The notes: generated by a model not told the origin, from the letters alone. Positions 53,719-63,533 are shown, counted from the first letter of the stretch. The stretch is DNA of 64,000 nucleotides from Oceanospirillum linum (GCF_900182785.1 NZ_FXTS01000003.1:62001-126000); one strand, 5' to 3'. Made by a program: numbers and translations.

Positions 53719-55551
53719 TTAGTCCAGCTGAGACAGATCCCGTACTGCGCCTTTGTCGGCGGAGGTGGCGAGCAACGCGTAGGCTTTCAGCGCGGCAGAA
53801 ACTTTACGCGGACGATCTTCAGCCGGTTTCCAGCCCAGTTTGTCCTGTTCGGCGCGGCGTTTTGCCAGCTCTTCATCGGATACCAGCACGTCGATGGTGC
53901 GGTTCGGGATGTCGATGCGGATCATATCGCCATTGCGTACCAGACCGATAGCACCGCCAGCGGCTGCTTCCGGTGAACAGTGGCCGATAGACAGACCAGA
54001 AGTACCACCGGAGAAGCGACCATCGGTCAGCAGAGCACAGGCTTTACCCAGACCTTTCGATTTAATGTACGACGTTGGGTACAGCATCTCCTGCATACCG
54101 GGGCCGCCTTTAGGGCCTTCGTAGCGAACAATAACGACTTCTCCCGCAACGACTTTGTCATCCAGGATATTAGCTACGGCTTCGTCCTGAGATTCTGTCA
54201 CATGGGCCGGGCCTTCAAACACCAGAATAGATTCATCCACACCGGCGGATTTCACCACACAGCCATCCTGTGCGATGTTACCGTAAAGTACTGCCAGGCC
54301 ACCCTCCAGCGAGAAAGCGTTTTCCAGCGAGCGGATACAGCCGTTTTCACGGTCACCATCCAGTGTCGGCCAGCGGGTCGCCTGACTGAAGGCGGTCTGG
54401 GTCGGGATTCCGGCTGGGCCTGCTTTGTAAAGCTCGACCACCTCTTCCGACGGGTTACGCATGATATCCCACTCGTCCAGAGCGTCTTTCATAGTGTCGC
54501 TATGAACGGTTGGTGTGTCGGTGTGTAGCTTACCGGCACGATCCAGCTCACCCAGAATACCCATGATGCCACCGGCGCGATGCACATCTTCAATATGGTA
54601 TTTCTGAGTATTAGGCGCGACTTTACATAGCTGCGGGATCTCCCGGGATAAGCGATCAATATCCTTCATGGTGAAGTCGATTTCCGCTTCCTGAGCGATG
54701 GCCAGCAGGTGCAGAATGGTATTGGTGGAACCGCCCATAGCGATATCCAGCGCGATAGCGTTTTCAAACGCTTTAAAGCCTACAGAGCGCGGCAGAACAC
54801 GTTCATTCTCCTGCTCATAGTATTCGCGGGCCATCTCAACGATGCGGTGACCGGCGCGCTGGAACAGTTTTTCACGATCAGCATGGGTTGCCAGCACCGT
54901 TCCGTTACCCGGCAGCGCCAGACCCAGAGCTTCAGCCAGGCAGTTCATGGAATTGGCGGTAAACATACCGGAGCAGGAACCACAGGTGGGGCAGGCAGAA
55001 CGCTCAACGGCATCAACCATCTCATCAGTGGCGGTCGGGTCTGCAGCCAGTACCATGGCATCCACCAGATCCAGCTTATGTTCAGCCAGCTTGGTTTTAC
55101 CGGCTTCCATTGGGCCACCGGAAACAAAGATCACCGGAATATTCAGGCGCATAGCCGCCATCAGCATCCCCGGAGTGATCTTGTCACAGTTAGAGATACA
55201 AACCATGGCGTCAGCGCAGTGGGCGTTAACCATGTACTCCACAGAGTCAGCGATGATGTCCCGGGATGGCAGTGAGTAAAGCATGCCATCATGCCCCATG
55301 GCGATGCCGTCATCGATAGCGATAGTATTAAACTCTTTAGCAACACCACCGGCTTCTTCAATCTGACGGGCAACCAGCTGGCCCATATCTTTCAGGTGAA
55401 CATGGCCCGGCACAAACTGGGTAAAGGAGTTGACAACCGCAATAATCGGTTTCTGAAAGTCATCATCTTTCATACCGGTGGCGCGCCACAGGGCACGGGC
55501 GCCAGCCATATTGCGGCCTGCGGTGGAGGTCTTGGAACGATACACGGGCAT
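53719..55551 (-). CDS. ilvD: Dihydroxy-acid dehydratase
   Basis: Fe-S enzyme that makes the 2-oxo acids for valine, isoleucine and leucine. At 610 residues it is close to the 616 of E. coli. MPVYRSKTSTAGRNMAGARA is the conserved start. The cluster cysteines are in CISNCDKITPGMLMA and ACPTCGSCSGMFTANSMNC, and TDGRFSGGTSGLSIGH is near the end. The ATG at 55551 has GAGGAC upstream. Single gene here; other ilv genes are not in the window. Confidence 0.97.
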   Translation of the reverse strand: MPVYRSKTSTAGRNMAGARALWRATGMKDDDFQKPIIAVVNSFTQFVPGHVHLKDMGQLVARQIEEAGGVAKEFNTIAIDDGIAMGHDGMLYSLPSRDIIADSVEYMVNAHCADAMVCISNCDKITPGMLMAAMRLNIPVIFVSGGPMEAGKTKLAEHKLDLVDAMVLAADPTATDEMVDAVERSACPTCGSCSGMFTANSMNCLAEALGLALPGNGTVLATHADREKLFQRAGHRIVEMAREYYEQENERVLPRSVGFKAFENAIALDIAMGGSTNTILHLLAIAQEAEIDFTMKDIDRLSREIPQLCKVAPNTQKYHIEDVHRAGGIMGILGELDRAGKLHTDTPTVHSDTMKDALDEWDIMRNPSEEVVELYKAGPAGIPTQTAFSQATRWPTLDGDRENGCIRSLENAFSLEGGLAVLYGNIAQDGCVVKSAGVDESILVFEGPAHVTESQDEAVANILDDKVVAGEVVIVRYEGPKGGPGMQEMLYPTSYIKSKGLGKACALLTDGRFSGGTSGLSIGHCSPEAAAGGAIGLVRNGDMIRIDIPNRTIDVLVSDEELAKRRAEQDKLGWKPAEDRPRKVSAALKAYALLATSADKGAVRDLSQLD

Positions 55552-55882
55552 GGGTAGTCCTCAGCAACTTGGTGCGGGTAAAAGCCTTATCAGAACAGGG
55601 GGTTTACCCTTCTTCATAGGTTAACTCTTGCAAGCCACTTTTTTACCATTGTGACGCCGGTATGGCTAGGCATAGAGGATGGAAAAACGGACTTAAAACA
55701 GAAATTTTCACTACAAAGCCTGTTCTATACTGGTAATAACAGACTATTTATATTGGATTTTACTGGCAGAGCCTTGTTTTTCAGAATCCAAAACCGGGTT
55801 TTGGTTCTTAGCAGCGCCTTTTCTCCTTTTGGCATCAGGGAAACTGTCGGTCAACCTGAGCAGAGCGTACAAGGAGCATCTT
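55552..55882. other. Divergent gap between ilvD and ald
   Basis: 331 nt without a supportable ORF. It contains a TATACT and a CTGTT/AACAG pair around 55720-55745, possibly part of the ald promoter. No terminator-like hairpin or known leader for ilvD was recognised. Confidence 0.4.
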
Positions 55883-56998
55883 ATGCTTATCGGCGTACCA
55901 AAAGAGATCAAAAATCAGGAATATCGCGTAGGAATAACACCAGCAGGTGTCAGCGAACTAACCTGTACCGGTCATCAGGTGATGATTGAGCACAATGCGG
56001 GGGAATCGATCGGTTTCCCTGATAGCGCCTATCAGGCAGCGGGGGCCAGCATTGAGACCGATGTTGCTGTTCTCTTCGATAAAGCCGAGATGATTGTAAA
56101 GGTAAAAGAACCTCAACCGGCAGAGTATGCCCGCCTTAAGCCTGGTCAGCTATTGTTTACCTATCTTCATCTGGCACCGGACCCTGAACAGACTAAAGGA
56201 CTGATCAAATCCGGCTGCACCGCCATCGCCTATGAGACCGTCACGGATACTCACGGTGGCCTGCCTTTATTAGCTCCCATGAGTGAAGTAGCCGGTAAAC
56301 TTTCCGTGCAGGCCGGTGCCCGCTGCCTGGAAAAATCCATGGGAGGCCGAGGTGTTCTGCTCGGCGGAGTACCTGGGGTGGAACCAGGCCACGTTACCAT
56401 CATCGGTGGTGGTGTCGTTGGTGAAAATGCAGCTCGGGTGGCGATGGGTTTAGGTGCAGAGGTGACCATTCTGGATCGCTCTGTCCCTCGCCTTCGGGAG
56501 CTGGAAGCCCGCTACGCCGGTCGCCTGAAAACACTCTACTCAACTCAGGAAGGGCTGCTCAACTGTATTCGCCGTAGCGACCTGGTGGTGGGTGCCGTGC
56601 TGATTCCGGGGGCCGCAGCGCCTAAACTGATCACCCGTGAGATGCTGAAAGAGATGCATAAAGGCAGTGTACTGGTGGATGTGGCTATCGATCAGGGCGG
56701 TTGTTTTGAAACCAGTCGGGCAACAACTCACGACAAACCTGTGTTTATCGAAGAGGGTATTGTGCACTACTGCGTCGCCAATATGCCTGGGGCTGTTGCC
56801 CGCACGGCAACGCTGGCACTAACCCATGCAACCCTGCCCTTTGTACTTGCACTGGCTAATAAAGGTTGGCAGCAGGCGATAAAAGACGATATCCATCTGA
56901 TGAGAGGACTAAATATCCATGCAGGACAGGTCACAAATCAGGCCGTAGCAGAAGCGCTGAATTATGCTTACATCAAGCCAAGTGGCCTGATCGGGTGA
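55883..56998 (+). CDS. ald: Alanine dehydrogenase
   Basis: NAD-dependent enzyme interconverting L-alanine and pyruvate plus ammonia. The 371 residues begin MLIGVPKEIKNQEYRVGITP (substrate Arg and the family signature). The catalytic Lys is near residue 74 in MIVKVKEPQ, the catalytic His near residue 95 in LFTYLHLAPDP, and the NAD-binding loop is VTIIGGGVVGENAARVAMGL. VDVAIDQGGCFETSR and ANMPGAVARTAT complete the active site. The ATG at 55883 has an ideal AAGGAG. Single gene; it ends facing argA. Confidence 0.96.
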   Translation: MLIGVPKEIKNQEYRVGITPAGVSELTCTGHQVMIEHNAGESIGFPDSAYQAAGASIETDVAVLFDKAEMIVKVKEPQPAEYARLKPGQLLFTYLHLAPDPEQTKGLIKSGCTAIAYETVTDTHGGLPLLAPMSEVAGKLSVQAGARCLEKSMGGRGVLLGGVPGVEPGHVTIIGGGVVGENAARVAMGLGAEVTILDRSVPRLRELEARYAGRLKTLYSTQEGLLNCIRRSDLVVGAVLIPGAAAPKLITREMLKEMHKGSVLVDVAIDQGGCFETSRATTHDKPVFIEEGIVHYCVANMPGAVARTATLALTHATLPFVLALANKGWQQAIKDDIHLMRGLNIHAGQVTNQAVAEALNYAYIKPSGLIG

Positions 56999-57031
56999 TT
57001 CAGGCCCTTGCTTAGAGTCTTATACGCAGGC

Positions 57032-57073
57032 AAGGCGGGAGCTTCCTCGGAGCTAAGAAAGCCCTGCCTTTTC
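57032..57073. terminator. Likely bidirectional terminator between ald and argA
   Basis: AAGGCGGG and CCCTGCCTT pair with one bulged base around a long loop and are followed by a short T-run. It is a weak candidate, but its position between converging genes fits. Confidence 0.4.
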
Positions 57074-57085
57074 CAACAGCCTCAG

Positions 57086-58450
57086 TTAAAGCGCCTTCAC
57101 AAATACCTTAGAGTTACGCTGCCAGTTGTACAACTCCTGGCGGGCCCGAGGTAAAGCATCAACATCGGCAGGCTCAAAGCCTCGCTCACGGAACCAGTGA
57201 GCAGTATGGGTTGTTAAAACAAACAGGCGATTTAAACCAATACGGTTAGCGCGTTTCTCAATATGCTGCAAAATCAGATCACCCCGCTGCCCACCCTGAT
57301 ATTGCCGATGCACCGCGACACAAGCCAGTTCGCCGATACCTTCTTCCCCAAAAGGGTACAAGGCGGCGCAGCCGATCATCATGCCATCCAGTTCCACCAC
57401 GGTGAACAGATCAATCTCATTTTCTAAACGCTCCCGTGAACGTCTTACCAGTACACCCTGCTCTTCAAGGGGTCGGATCAGCTCCAGAATACCACCGACA
57501 TCTTCAATGGTGGCATCCCGTACCTGCTCATACAGCTCTTGGGTGATCATGGTGCCGCCGCCATTGCGGGTGAACAGCTCCTCGATCAATGCACCATCCT
57601 GCTGATAACTGATCAGGTGAGCACGATTGACACCAAAGCGACTGGTTTGCCATGCCGCATGAAGCGCAGCATAACCGCCGGAGGTCTCATCCAGCGTTTC
57701 AAGCCGACGACCAGCCTCACGGGGCGGCATCACCCGAATCACCTCTCCGGTATCATCCAGCAAGCCCTGCCTCTCACTGAAGACCACCAACTTATCGGCT
57801 TTCAGCTCAATGGCAGCGCGGGTGGCCACCTCCTCGACACTTAACGAGAACACCTCTCCGGTAGGCGAAAAACCTAGCGGAGGTAGCAAGACAATAGCTC
57901 GATCATCCAACTGACGATTAATCGCGTCACAATCTACCTTACGCACCTGTCCGGTATGGCCAAAATCTTTGCCATCGATCACACCAACGGGGCGCGCCGT
58001 TATCATATTGCCTGTCGCGACACGAAGTGAAGCTCCATGCATCGGAGAGTTTGGCAGCCCCATGGATAAACGGGACTGAATATCGATACCCGCTGAACCT
58101 GCCGCATCTTTGACCGCTTCCAAAACCTCATTGGTGATCACCGGACGAGCACCGGCATACTCCAGCGATAAGCCCCGTCGCTCCAGTCGCTCCATGATCT
58201 GAGGGCGGGCACCATAAGCCAGCACCAGACGTACCCCCAGGCTATTCAGCAAGGCGAGGTCGTTGATGATATTGGCAAAGTTAGGGTGCTGAATCCCCTG
58301 TCCATCCAGCAGAACAACAAAGGTTCTGCCCCGGTGGGCATTGATATAAGGCGAAGAGTTGCGAAAACTGCGTACATAGTCACTAGTGGCCTGAAGACAG
58401 TCACGGGTGGATTTCAGGCAGTCATTTGTCGGTTGAGCAGTTGAGTCCAA
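57086..58450 (-). CDS. argA: N-acetylglutamate synthase
   Basis: First step of arginine synthesis: acetyl-CoA plus glutamate to N-acetylglutamate. The 454 residues combine an amino-acid-kinase-like domain (TFVVLLDGQGIQHPNFANII, where arginine binds) at about 30-290 with a C-terminal GNAT acetyltransferase domain (GELACVAVHRQYQGGQRGDL). The frame opens with a TTG at 58450, and no Met occurs early. Compared with the usual ArgA start near DYVRSFRNSSPYINAHRG, it has about 22 extra residues made of three heptads: TNDCLKS, TRDCLQA and TSDYVRS. A later non-ATG start is possible. Confidence 0.93.
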   Translation of the reverse strand: MDSTAQPTNDCLKSTRDCLQATSDYVRSFRNSSPYINAHRGRTFVVLLDGQGIQHPNFANIINDLALLNSLGVRLVLAYGARPQIMERLERRGLSLEYAGARPVITNEVLEAVKDAAGSAGIDIQSRLSMGLPNSPMHGASLRVATGNMITARPVGVIDGKDFGHTGQVRKVDCDAINRQLDDRAIVLLPPLGFSPTGEVFSLSVEEVATRAAIELKADKLVVFSERQGLLDDTGEVIRVMPPREAGRRLETLDETSGGYAALHAAWQTSRFGVNRAHLISYQQDGALIEELFTRNGGGTMITQELYEQVRDATIEDVGGILELIRPLEEQGVLVRRSRERLENEIDLFTVVELDGMMIGCAALYPFGEEGIGELACVAVHRQYQGGQRGDLILQHIEKRANRIGLNRLFVLTTHTAHWFRERGFEPADVDALPRARQELYNWQRNSKVFVKAL

Positions 58451-58652
58451 GGTCGCTAATCCCAGCAGATCAGAAAGGTAGAGTATGCTCTGGCTGATAA
58501 CTGCAAACCAGAGTCAGGCGGTACAAACGATTGTAGTCGGGCAGCACGCCAGAGAAAAGAGATGAAACTTAAACGATTGAAATCACGGATAGCAGAAACA
58601 ACAATGGCCGCAAAAAGCGACCATTGTGAACGGAGTTGTCTGAAATCTCTGC

Positions 58653-59918
58653 CTAGCCAAAAATTCCCTTCAGCATAAAGAAGAAGAAAATCGACAGTGC
58701 CGCACCCGCAGGTAGTGTAATAATCCAGGACATAAAGATCGTTTTAACGATATTCATATTCAAAGCGGCCATGCCACGGGCCAGACCAACACCCAGAACA
58801 GCACCAACCAGAGTATGTGTTGTGGAGATCGGCAGCCCTGTGCCTGAGGCGATCACAACCGTCGCAGCCGCCGCCAGCGTTGCGGCAAAACCACGACTTG
58901 GCGTCAGTTCCGTAATATTCGTACCAACCGTTGCGATAACCTTATGGCCATACATAATCAGACCAGCAACAATACCGCCGCCGCCCAGCAGCAAAATCCA
59001 TGCAGGCATAACCGATTTACCAGCGACAATACCGCCACTTTCAACAACGGCAACAACCGCGGCCAACGGACCGACAGCATTTGCCACATCGTTGGAACCG
59101 TGTGCAAATGCCATGGCGCAGGCGGTAAACATCATCAGAACGCCAAATACTTTTTCGACACTGGAGAAGTGAAACTCTTTATCTGCCTTCTCGTCCCGCT
59201 TAACCGACTTCAGCATCCAGACACCGATTAGCAGCACACCAATACCCACAGCAACCGACCATAGGGTCGCTTCAGGAAAGCTCAGGTGCAGGCCCACATG
59301 CTTGAGCCCTTTCAGCAGCGTCACCATCGCGATGATAAAGCCCACCAGAAACATATAGAAAGGGACATAACGTTTTGCATTTGCAAAAGGGTCATCCTTT
59401 TCAAGAATCAGCCCCTGAACACTACGGAACAGTGCAAAGGCGATCGTACCGGCCAATAGCGGAGAAACAACCCAGCTGGCTGCAATCTTACCGACTTTGC
59501 CCCAGCTAACGGCATCCATAGAGATACCCACCGCAGCAAAACCGACAATCGCCCCTACAATGGAGTGTGTGGTGGAAACCGGCCAACCAAAATGAGTGGC
59601 CACCAGCAGCCAGATACCAGCCGCCAACAGAGAGGCCAGCATACCGTACACCAGTAGTTCCGGTGTCCCGGAGAGCAGACCGGGATCGATAATGCCTTTG
59701 CGGATCGTTGCTGTCACTTCACCACCGGCAAGATAAGCACCGGCAAATTCAAACAGAATCGCAATCACAATCGCCTGCTTAATCGTAATTGCTTTAGAGC
59801 CAACAGAAGTACCCATGGCATTCGCCACATCGTTGGCACCTACGCCCCAGGCCATAAAAAAACCGAAGACACAGGCCAGGATAATAAATACATCAGTGTA
59901 CTGAGCTAGAATCGACAT
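58653..59918 (-). CDS. PiT-family inorganic phosphate transporter
   Basis: A 421-residue low-affinity phosphate/cation symporter with about 10-11 helices. The two family repeats are visible: MAWGVGANDVANAMGTSVGS near 23 and FAHGSNDVANAVGPLAAV in the second half, with GWPVSTTHSIVGAIVG and GLPISTTHTLVGAVLG as their conserved partners. The PhoU-like gene lies 44 nt upstream, and the pair is the usual DUF47-PiT operon. The transport ion (H+ or Na+) is not evident. Confidence 0.95.
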   Translation of the reverse strand: MSILAQYTDVFIILACVFGFFMAWGVGANDVANAMGTSVGSKAITIKQAIVIAILFEFAGAYLAGGEVTATIRKGIIDPGLLSGTPELLVYGMLASLLAAGIWLLVATHFGWPVSTTHSIVGAIVGFAAVGISMDAVSWGKVGKIAASWVVSPLLAGTIAFALFRSVQGLILEKDDPFANAKRYVPFYMFLVGFIIAMVTLLKGLKHVGLHLSFPEATLWSVAVGIGVLLIGVWMLKSVKRDEKADKEFHFSSVEKVFGVLMMFTACAMAFAHGSNDVANAVGPLAAVVAVVESGGIVAGKSVMPAWILLLGGGGIVAGLIMYGHKVIATVGTNITELTPSRGFAATLAAAATVVIASGTGLPISTTHTLVGAVLGVGLARGMAALNMNIVKTIFMSWIITLPAGAALSIFFFFMLKGIFG

Positions 59919-59962
59919 AAAATAACCATTGGTTGTCTGATATTAAGTGGTTACAACAGGCA

Positions 59963-60637
59963 TTATTTCGCCAGCAGAATCTGTAAGCGGCTACCCACAC
60001 GCTCAGCCCGATCAGATACATCACCAATCCAATCGATGATCTTATACATAAAGATCGCATCAACCGGTGGTAACTCGGTTTCGAGACTGAACAGCTGGGC
60101 ACGCAGCGTAACCTGCAGTTTGTCAGCTTCGTGTTCGCAAACATCAATCTTGTGGATCTTCCTCTTCACCTGTTCAGATTCATGGCGACCAAAACCGGTT
60201 TCAATTAACTCATCGATCTCATGCAGCGCACGACTGGCATATTCTGCGGCTTTAACCGCTTTTTCGACATAGGTCATCATGGCGTCAGCTAATGAGGCAG
60301 GAATCCGCATACGGCGACCCAGCATGATACCGGCGATGTCTTTTGTCTTATTGGCGATTTTGTCCTGAACCGTCAGCAGTTCCAGCAGATCGGAACGAGG
60401 CACAGGCATAAAAAGACTCTCCGGCATATTCATGCGGATCGCTGTTTTCATATCATCAGCTTCGTTCTCCAGGACAGCGATCCTTTGCTGCAGTTTTTCA
60501 GCGTGTTCCCAATCTTCTGCTAATACCGCCTGAAAAAATGGAATCAACTGTTCAGCACAGTTGAAGGACTTGGACATATGATCCTGCATCGGACCAAAGG
60601 GGGAGCGCCCAAAGAGCTTGGAAAATGGATTACTCAT
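59963..60637 (-). CDS. PhoU-like DUF47 (TIGR00153-type) protein
   Basis: A 224-residue all-helical protein of the DUF47 family, a PhoU relative thought to regulate PiT transporters. MSNPFSKLFGRSPFGPMQDH is the family start; ENEADDMKTAIRMNMPESLF and CEHEADKLQVTLRAQLF carry the two ExxxD-type metal-binding signatures. Its gene precedes the transporter gene in an operon and has a strong sigma-70 promoter. ATG at 60637 (GGCAGAT upstream). Confidence 0.93.
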   Translation of the reverse strand: MSNPFSKLFGRSPFGPMQDHMSKSFNCAEQLIPFFQAVLAEDWEHAEKLQQRIAVLENEADDMKTAIRMNMPESLFMPVPRSDLLELLTVQDKIANKTKDIAGIMLGRRMRIPASLADAMMTYVEKAVKAAEYASRALHEIDELIETGFGRHESEQVKRKIHKIDVCEHEADKLQVTLRAQLFSLETELPPVDAIFMYKIIDWIGDVSDRAERVGSRLQILLAK

Positions 60638-60672
60638 GTGGGTATCTGCCTTGGAGTATGAATTTGCGCGAA

Positions 60673-60745
60673 AGTATAAGAGCTGTTTTTCGCCGTGTCA
60701 TAAAAAAATCTCAGTTTTGTCATCTTTATTTGACTTAACTGTCAC
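60673..60745 (-). promoter_or_regulatory. Promoter of the DUF47-PiT operon with 22-nt-spaced TGACA repeats
   Basis: On the minus strand ATGACA (60701-60696), a 17-nt spacer and TATACT (60678-60673) form a strong sigma-70 promoter about 35 nt before the start codon. The -35 is the first of three copies of TGACA, at 60695-60701, 60717-60723 and 60739-60745, spaced exactly 22 nt. TGTCA units at helical spacing recall PhoB (Pho box) sites, though the usual 11-nt alternation is not complete. Confidence 0.6.
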
Positions 60746-60953
60746 GATTTCTTGGTAGGAGCAATTTATATGTCAGTTATATTACAGCTTTATGACACAG
60801 AGACCGACGTTAGCCTTTTTATGCAAACCGGTAATGCTAAAAGCTCCTGAGGGGCTGGTATACTCGTACAATGCGCCATATCCTGAGCGGAAACCAGGTA
60901 TCTCACATCTCTGATAAGAGAAGCATCATTAAATCATTCGTCACGAGGAAGCT

Positions 60954-62417
60954 ATGGCCAAGGAAATTGAACTGAAACTGGCGATCCCCATGCAGGCCGG
61001 AACCTTGCTTCGCGAGCACGTCGCTCTTGGTCAGGCCGTAAGCTTTGACAGCAGGCTTCTGCAAAACATCTACTACGACACCAAAGACCTGCTGCTGAAT
61101 CAAGCCCGGGTTGCATTACGCATCCGTAAAGTCGGTGATCATTTTATCCAGACGTTAAAAACCAGTGGCAGCGGCAGCGGAGGGCTTCATGAGCGGGGCG
61201 AGTGGGAATGGGAGCTGAGTAAACCTGAGCTGGATCTCAGCCTGATCGACGACACCCTTCTGCCGGACACACTGAACCTGACAGAGCTGAAAACAACGCT
61301 GGAGCCCGCATTCGAAACGAACTTTACCCGCCAACGCTGGCTGCTGAATGTCCAGCATGAACATCTGAAAGCAGAGATAGAGCTGGTACATGATCAGGGG
61401 AATGTGGTCGCACAGGGTCAGAAAGACCCCATTAGTGAAATTGAACTGGAGCTTAAGTCCGGCGATACAGACCTGCTGTTTAAAGTTGCCCATGATCTTT
61501 CAGACACGGTTCCCCTCCTGGTAAGTAATATCAGTAAGGGGCAGCGCGGCTTCCGGCTTTTTGCCCCTAAAAAAGCCGGGCTTATACCTGATCGTGTCCC
61601 GGCATTTGATCATCTGCACGGCCTCATTCGCGCCGCTCAAAACGAGCTGGACCACTTTATTGCTGCCCGGGATCAACTGGCATTCAACCGTAGCTGGGCT
61701 CTGCTGGAAAAACTGTATAACAGCCTGCGCCAGCTACGCTGGTGCCTTTTACACCTGAGTCGCCTGGCGGATATTCCTGAGGCACTGCGTTTACCGACAG
61801 CCCTGCGCTATAAGCTACGCATGTTCAGCTATGCGCTGGAACATTTGGTCACGCTATACCAGCAGAAAGTAAGCTGGGAGCGTTTGGAAAGCTGCCCACC
61901 GGCACTGCGCAACTGCGCTGATTTCGCCGTACTGAATGAGCAATATCAACGCCTGATGGCTGCCCCCTGGGTTGGTCAGACACTATTGGAGGTGATGCAA
62001 TGGCTTTATCTGATGAACCGCGAAATGCCGGAACGCCAAATAATCGACAGTGAATCTGTATTTCAGTCTTTATTAAGCCGAGTACACCTTCCCCGCTACC
62101 CCACCGACAAGGTACTCTGGTTGCGTCAGCTGGCTCCTCTTCTTCATTTGACTCGCTGGATTCACTATCAGCATCCTAACCCGGCGCTGGGGATTCAGAA
62201 ACTTCAGCAGCAAGCCATAACGATACAGTCCTGCATTTTGCGACTTAGCGGGCTCATGTCTGAAGAGGTCACTCTGATAAGACTGCAGCAAGAGGATGAG
62301 CTCAAAGAGTATGAATCCCTGCTGAAACGTAACCAGGATGATCAATATGAGCAGGTGCTGGAGCTGGGTCGTCATGAGCTCAGCTTCAATAGTCTGCAAC
62401 AAAACCTGCAGAGCTGA
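60954..62417 (+). CDS. Inorganic triphosphatase, CYTH-CHAD type (YgiF-like)
   Basis: A 487-residue enzyme. The CYTH tunnel domain starts with the signature EIELKL (E4, E6, K8). QNIYYDTKDLLLNQARVALR and QTLKTSG follow with further tunnel residues, and ISEIELELKSGDTDLLFKVA closes the fold at about 200. It hydrolyses tripolyphosphate. The C-terminal 280 residues are helical and correspond to CHAD, but with few of the conserved His, so polyphosphate binding may be weak. The ATG at 60954 has GAGGAAGC upstream. It is divergent from the phosphate-transport operon, a sensible phosphate-metabolism neighbourhood. Confidence 0.9.
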   Translation: MAKEIELKLAIPMQAGTLLREHVALGQAVSFDSRLLQNIYYDTKDLLLNQARVALRIRKVGDHFIQTLKTSGSGSGGLHERGEWEWELSKPELDLSLIDDTLLPDTLNLTELKTTLEPAFETNFTRQRWLLNVQHEHLKAEIELVHDQGNVVAQGQKDPISEIELELKSGDTDLLFKVAHDLSDTVPLLVSNISKGQRGFRLFAPKKAGLIPDRVPAFDHLHGLIRAAQNELDHFIAARDQLAFNRSWALLEKLYNSLRQLRWCLLHLSRLADIPEALRLPTALRYKLRMFSYALEHLVTLYQQKVSWERLESCPPALRNCADFAVLNEQYQRLMAAPWVGQTLLEVMQWLYLMNREMPERQIIDSESVFQSLLSRVHLPRYPTDKVLWLRQLAPLLHLTRWIHYQHPNPALGIQKLQQQAITIQSCILRLSGLMSEEVTLIRLQQEDELKEYESLLKRNQDDQYEQVLELGRHELSFNSLQQNLQS

Positions 62418-62521
62418 GGTTCAATGCAGGAAGTGACATCACTCAAGAATATCCGACACAGCGTCATACGGGAGCGATCTCCCGCTGACGTTCAAGACTG
62501 ATGATGCAGAAACCATTGTAA

Positions 62522-63514
62522 ATGAATACGGATAACAACAAAGCCCATAACACAGATGCGGACAACAGTGCCGTACCGGAAACCCTGAAACAGAAGATCT
62601 ATCACATCATCTTCGAAGCCAGCACACCGATGGCAAAAGGGTTTGATCTGTCTCTTATTGTACTGATTCTGCTTAGTGTCGCGCTGGTGATGCTGGACAG
62701 TGTTCAGGCAATACATGAACAGTGGCATCGCGAGCTCTATATTATCGAATGGGGCTTCACCATTATCTTTACCATTGAGTATCTGCTGCGGCTTTACAGT
62801 ATTGGCAAACCTCTGAAGTACGCCACCAGCTTTTTTGGACTCGTGGATCTGCTTTGTATTATCCCCACCTATCTCAGTTTGTTTATCGTCGGTGCAGAAG
62901 TGTTTCTGGTGGTTCGACTGCTGCGGGTCCTGCGGGTATTCCGCATATTGCGACTACTGCATTACGTAGGAGAGGCCACAGCATTGGCCAAAGCGATGCA
63001 GGCCAGTCGTCGTAAAATCACCGTATTTATTCTCACCGTACTGACAATGGTTACTGTTTTTGGCTCGCTGATGTATCTGGTGGAAGGGCCGGAAGGAGGC
63101 TATACCAGTATCCCACGCAGCATCTATTGGGCCATTGTCACCCTTACCACTGTGGGCTACGGCGATATCACACCACAAACAAACTTTGGCCAGTTTCTCT
63201 CTTCCATCGTAATGATCATGGGTTACGCCGTAATCGCCGTACCCACAGGTATCGTTACTGTAGAGCTGTCCAATACCATGAGACGCCACATGCACTTGGT
63301 TTGTCACGGCTGTGGCGAAGAGGGGCATGATGCCGATGCGGATTACTGCAAACTCTGTGGGACAGAGCTTAGCCGTAGGGATGGCCGTAGCCGTCACCTG
63401 AAACCTATGCCGCTACCGGACCGGCAGAATTCGCAGCCGGATGAGGAAAGCGGTGAAAATAATCCAGATGCGGCCTCCAAAGATGAGCCACCCACGACTC
63501 AGAAGCCTGTTTGA
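62522..63514 (+). CDS. Voltage-gated potassium channel with C-terminal zinc ribbon
   Basis: A 330-residue six-helix channel subunit. S1 lies near 43-60. S4 carries Arg every third residue (VVRLLRVLRVFRILRLL; R132, R135, R138, R141), and the pore helix and selectivity filter are IVTLTTVGYGDI (TVGYGD near 210-215). S6 is near 227-248. After S6 the cytosolic tail has VCHGCGEE and DYCKLCGTEL, two CxxC pairs (C261, C264, C276, C279) forming a zinc-ribbon-like knuckle, then a polar disordered end. The ATG at 62522 has a weak ribosome binding site. It lies 104 nt behind the triphosphatase gene on the same strand. Confidence 0.92.
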   Translation: MNTDNNKAHNTDADNSAVPETLKQKIYHIIFEASTPMAKGFDLSLIVLILLSVALVMLDSVQAIHEQWHRELYIIEWGFTIIFTIEYLLRLYSIGKPLKYATSFFGLVDLLCIIPTYLSLFIVGAEVFLVVRLLRVLRVFRILRLLHYVGEATALAKAMQASRRKITVFILTVLTMVTVFGSLMYLVEGPEGGYTSIPRSIYWAIVTLTTVGYGDITPQTNFGQFLSSIVMIMGYAVIAVPTGIVTVELSNTMRRHMHLVCHGCGEEGHDADADYCKLCGTELSRRDGRSRHLKPMPLPDRQNSQPDEESGENNPDAASKDEPPTTQKPV

Positions 63515-63533
63515 GCAAAGCGCTAAAAGCGCC

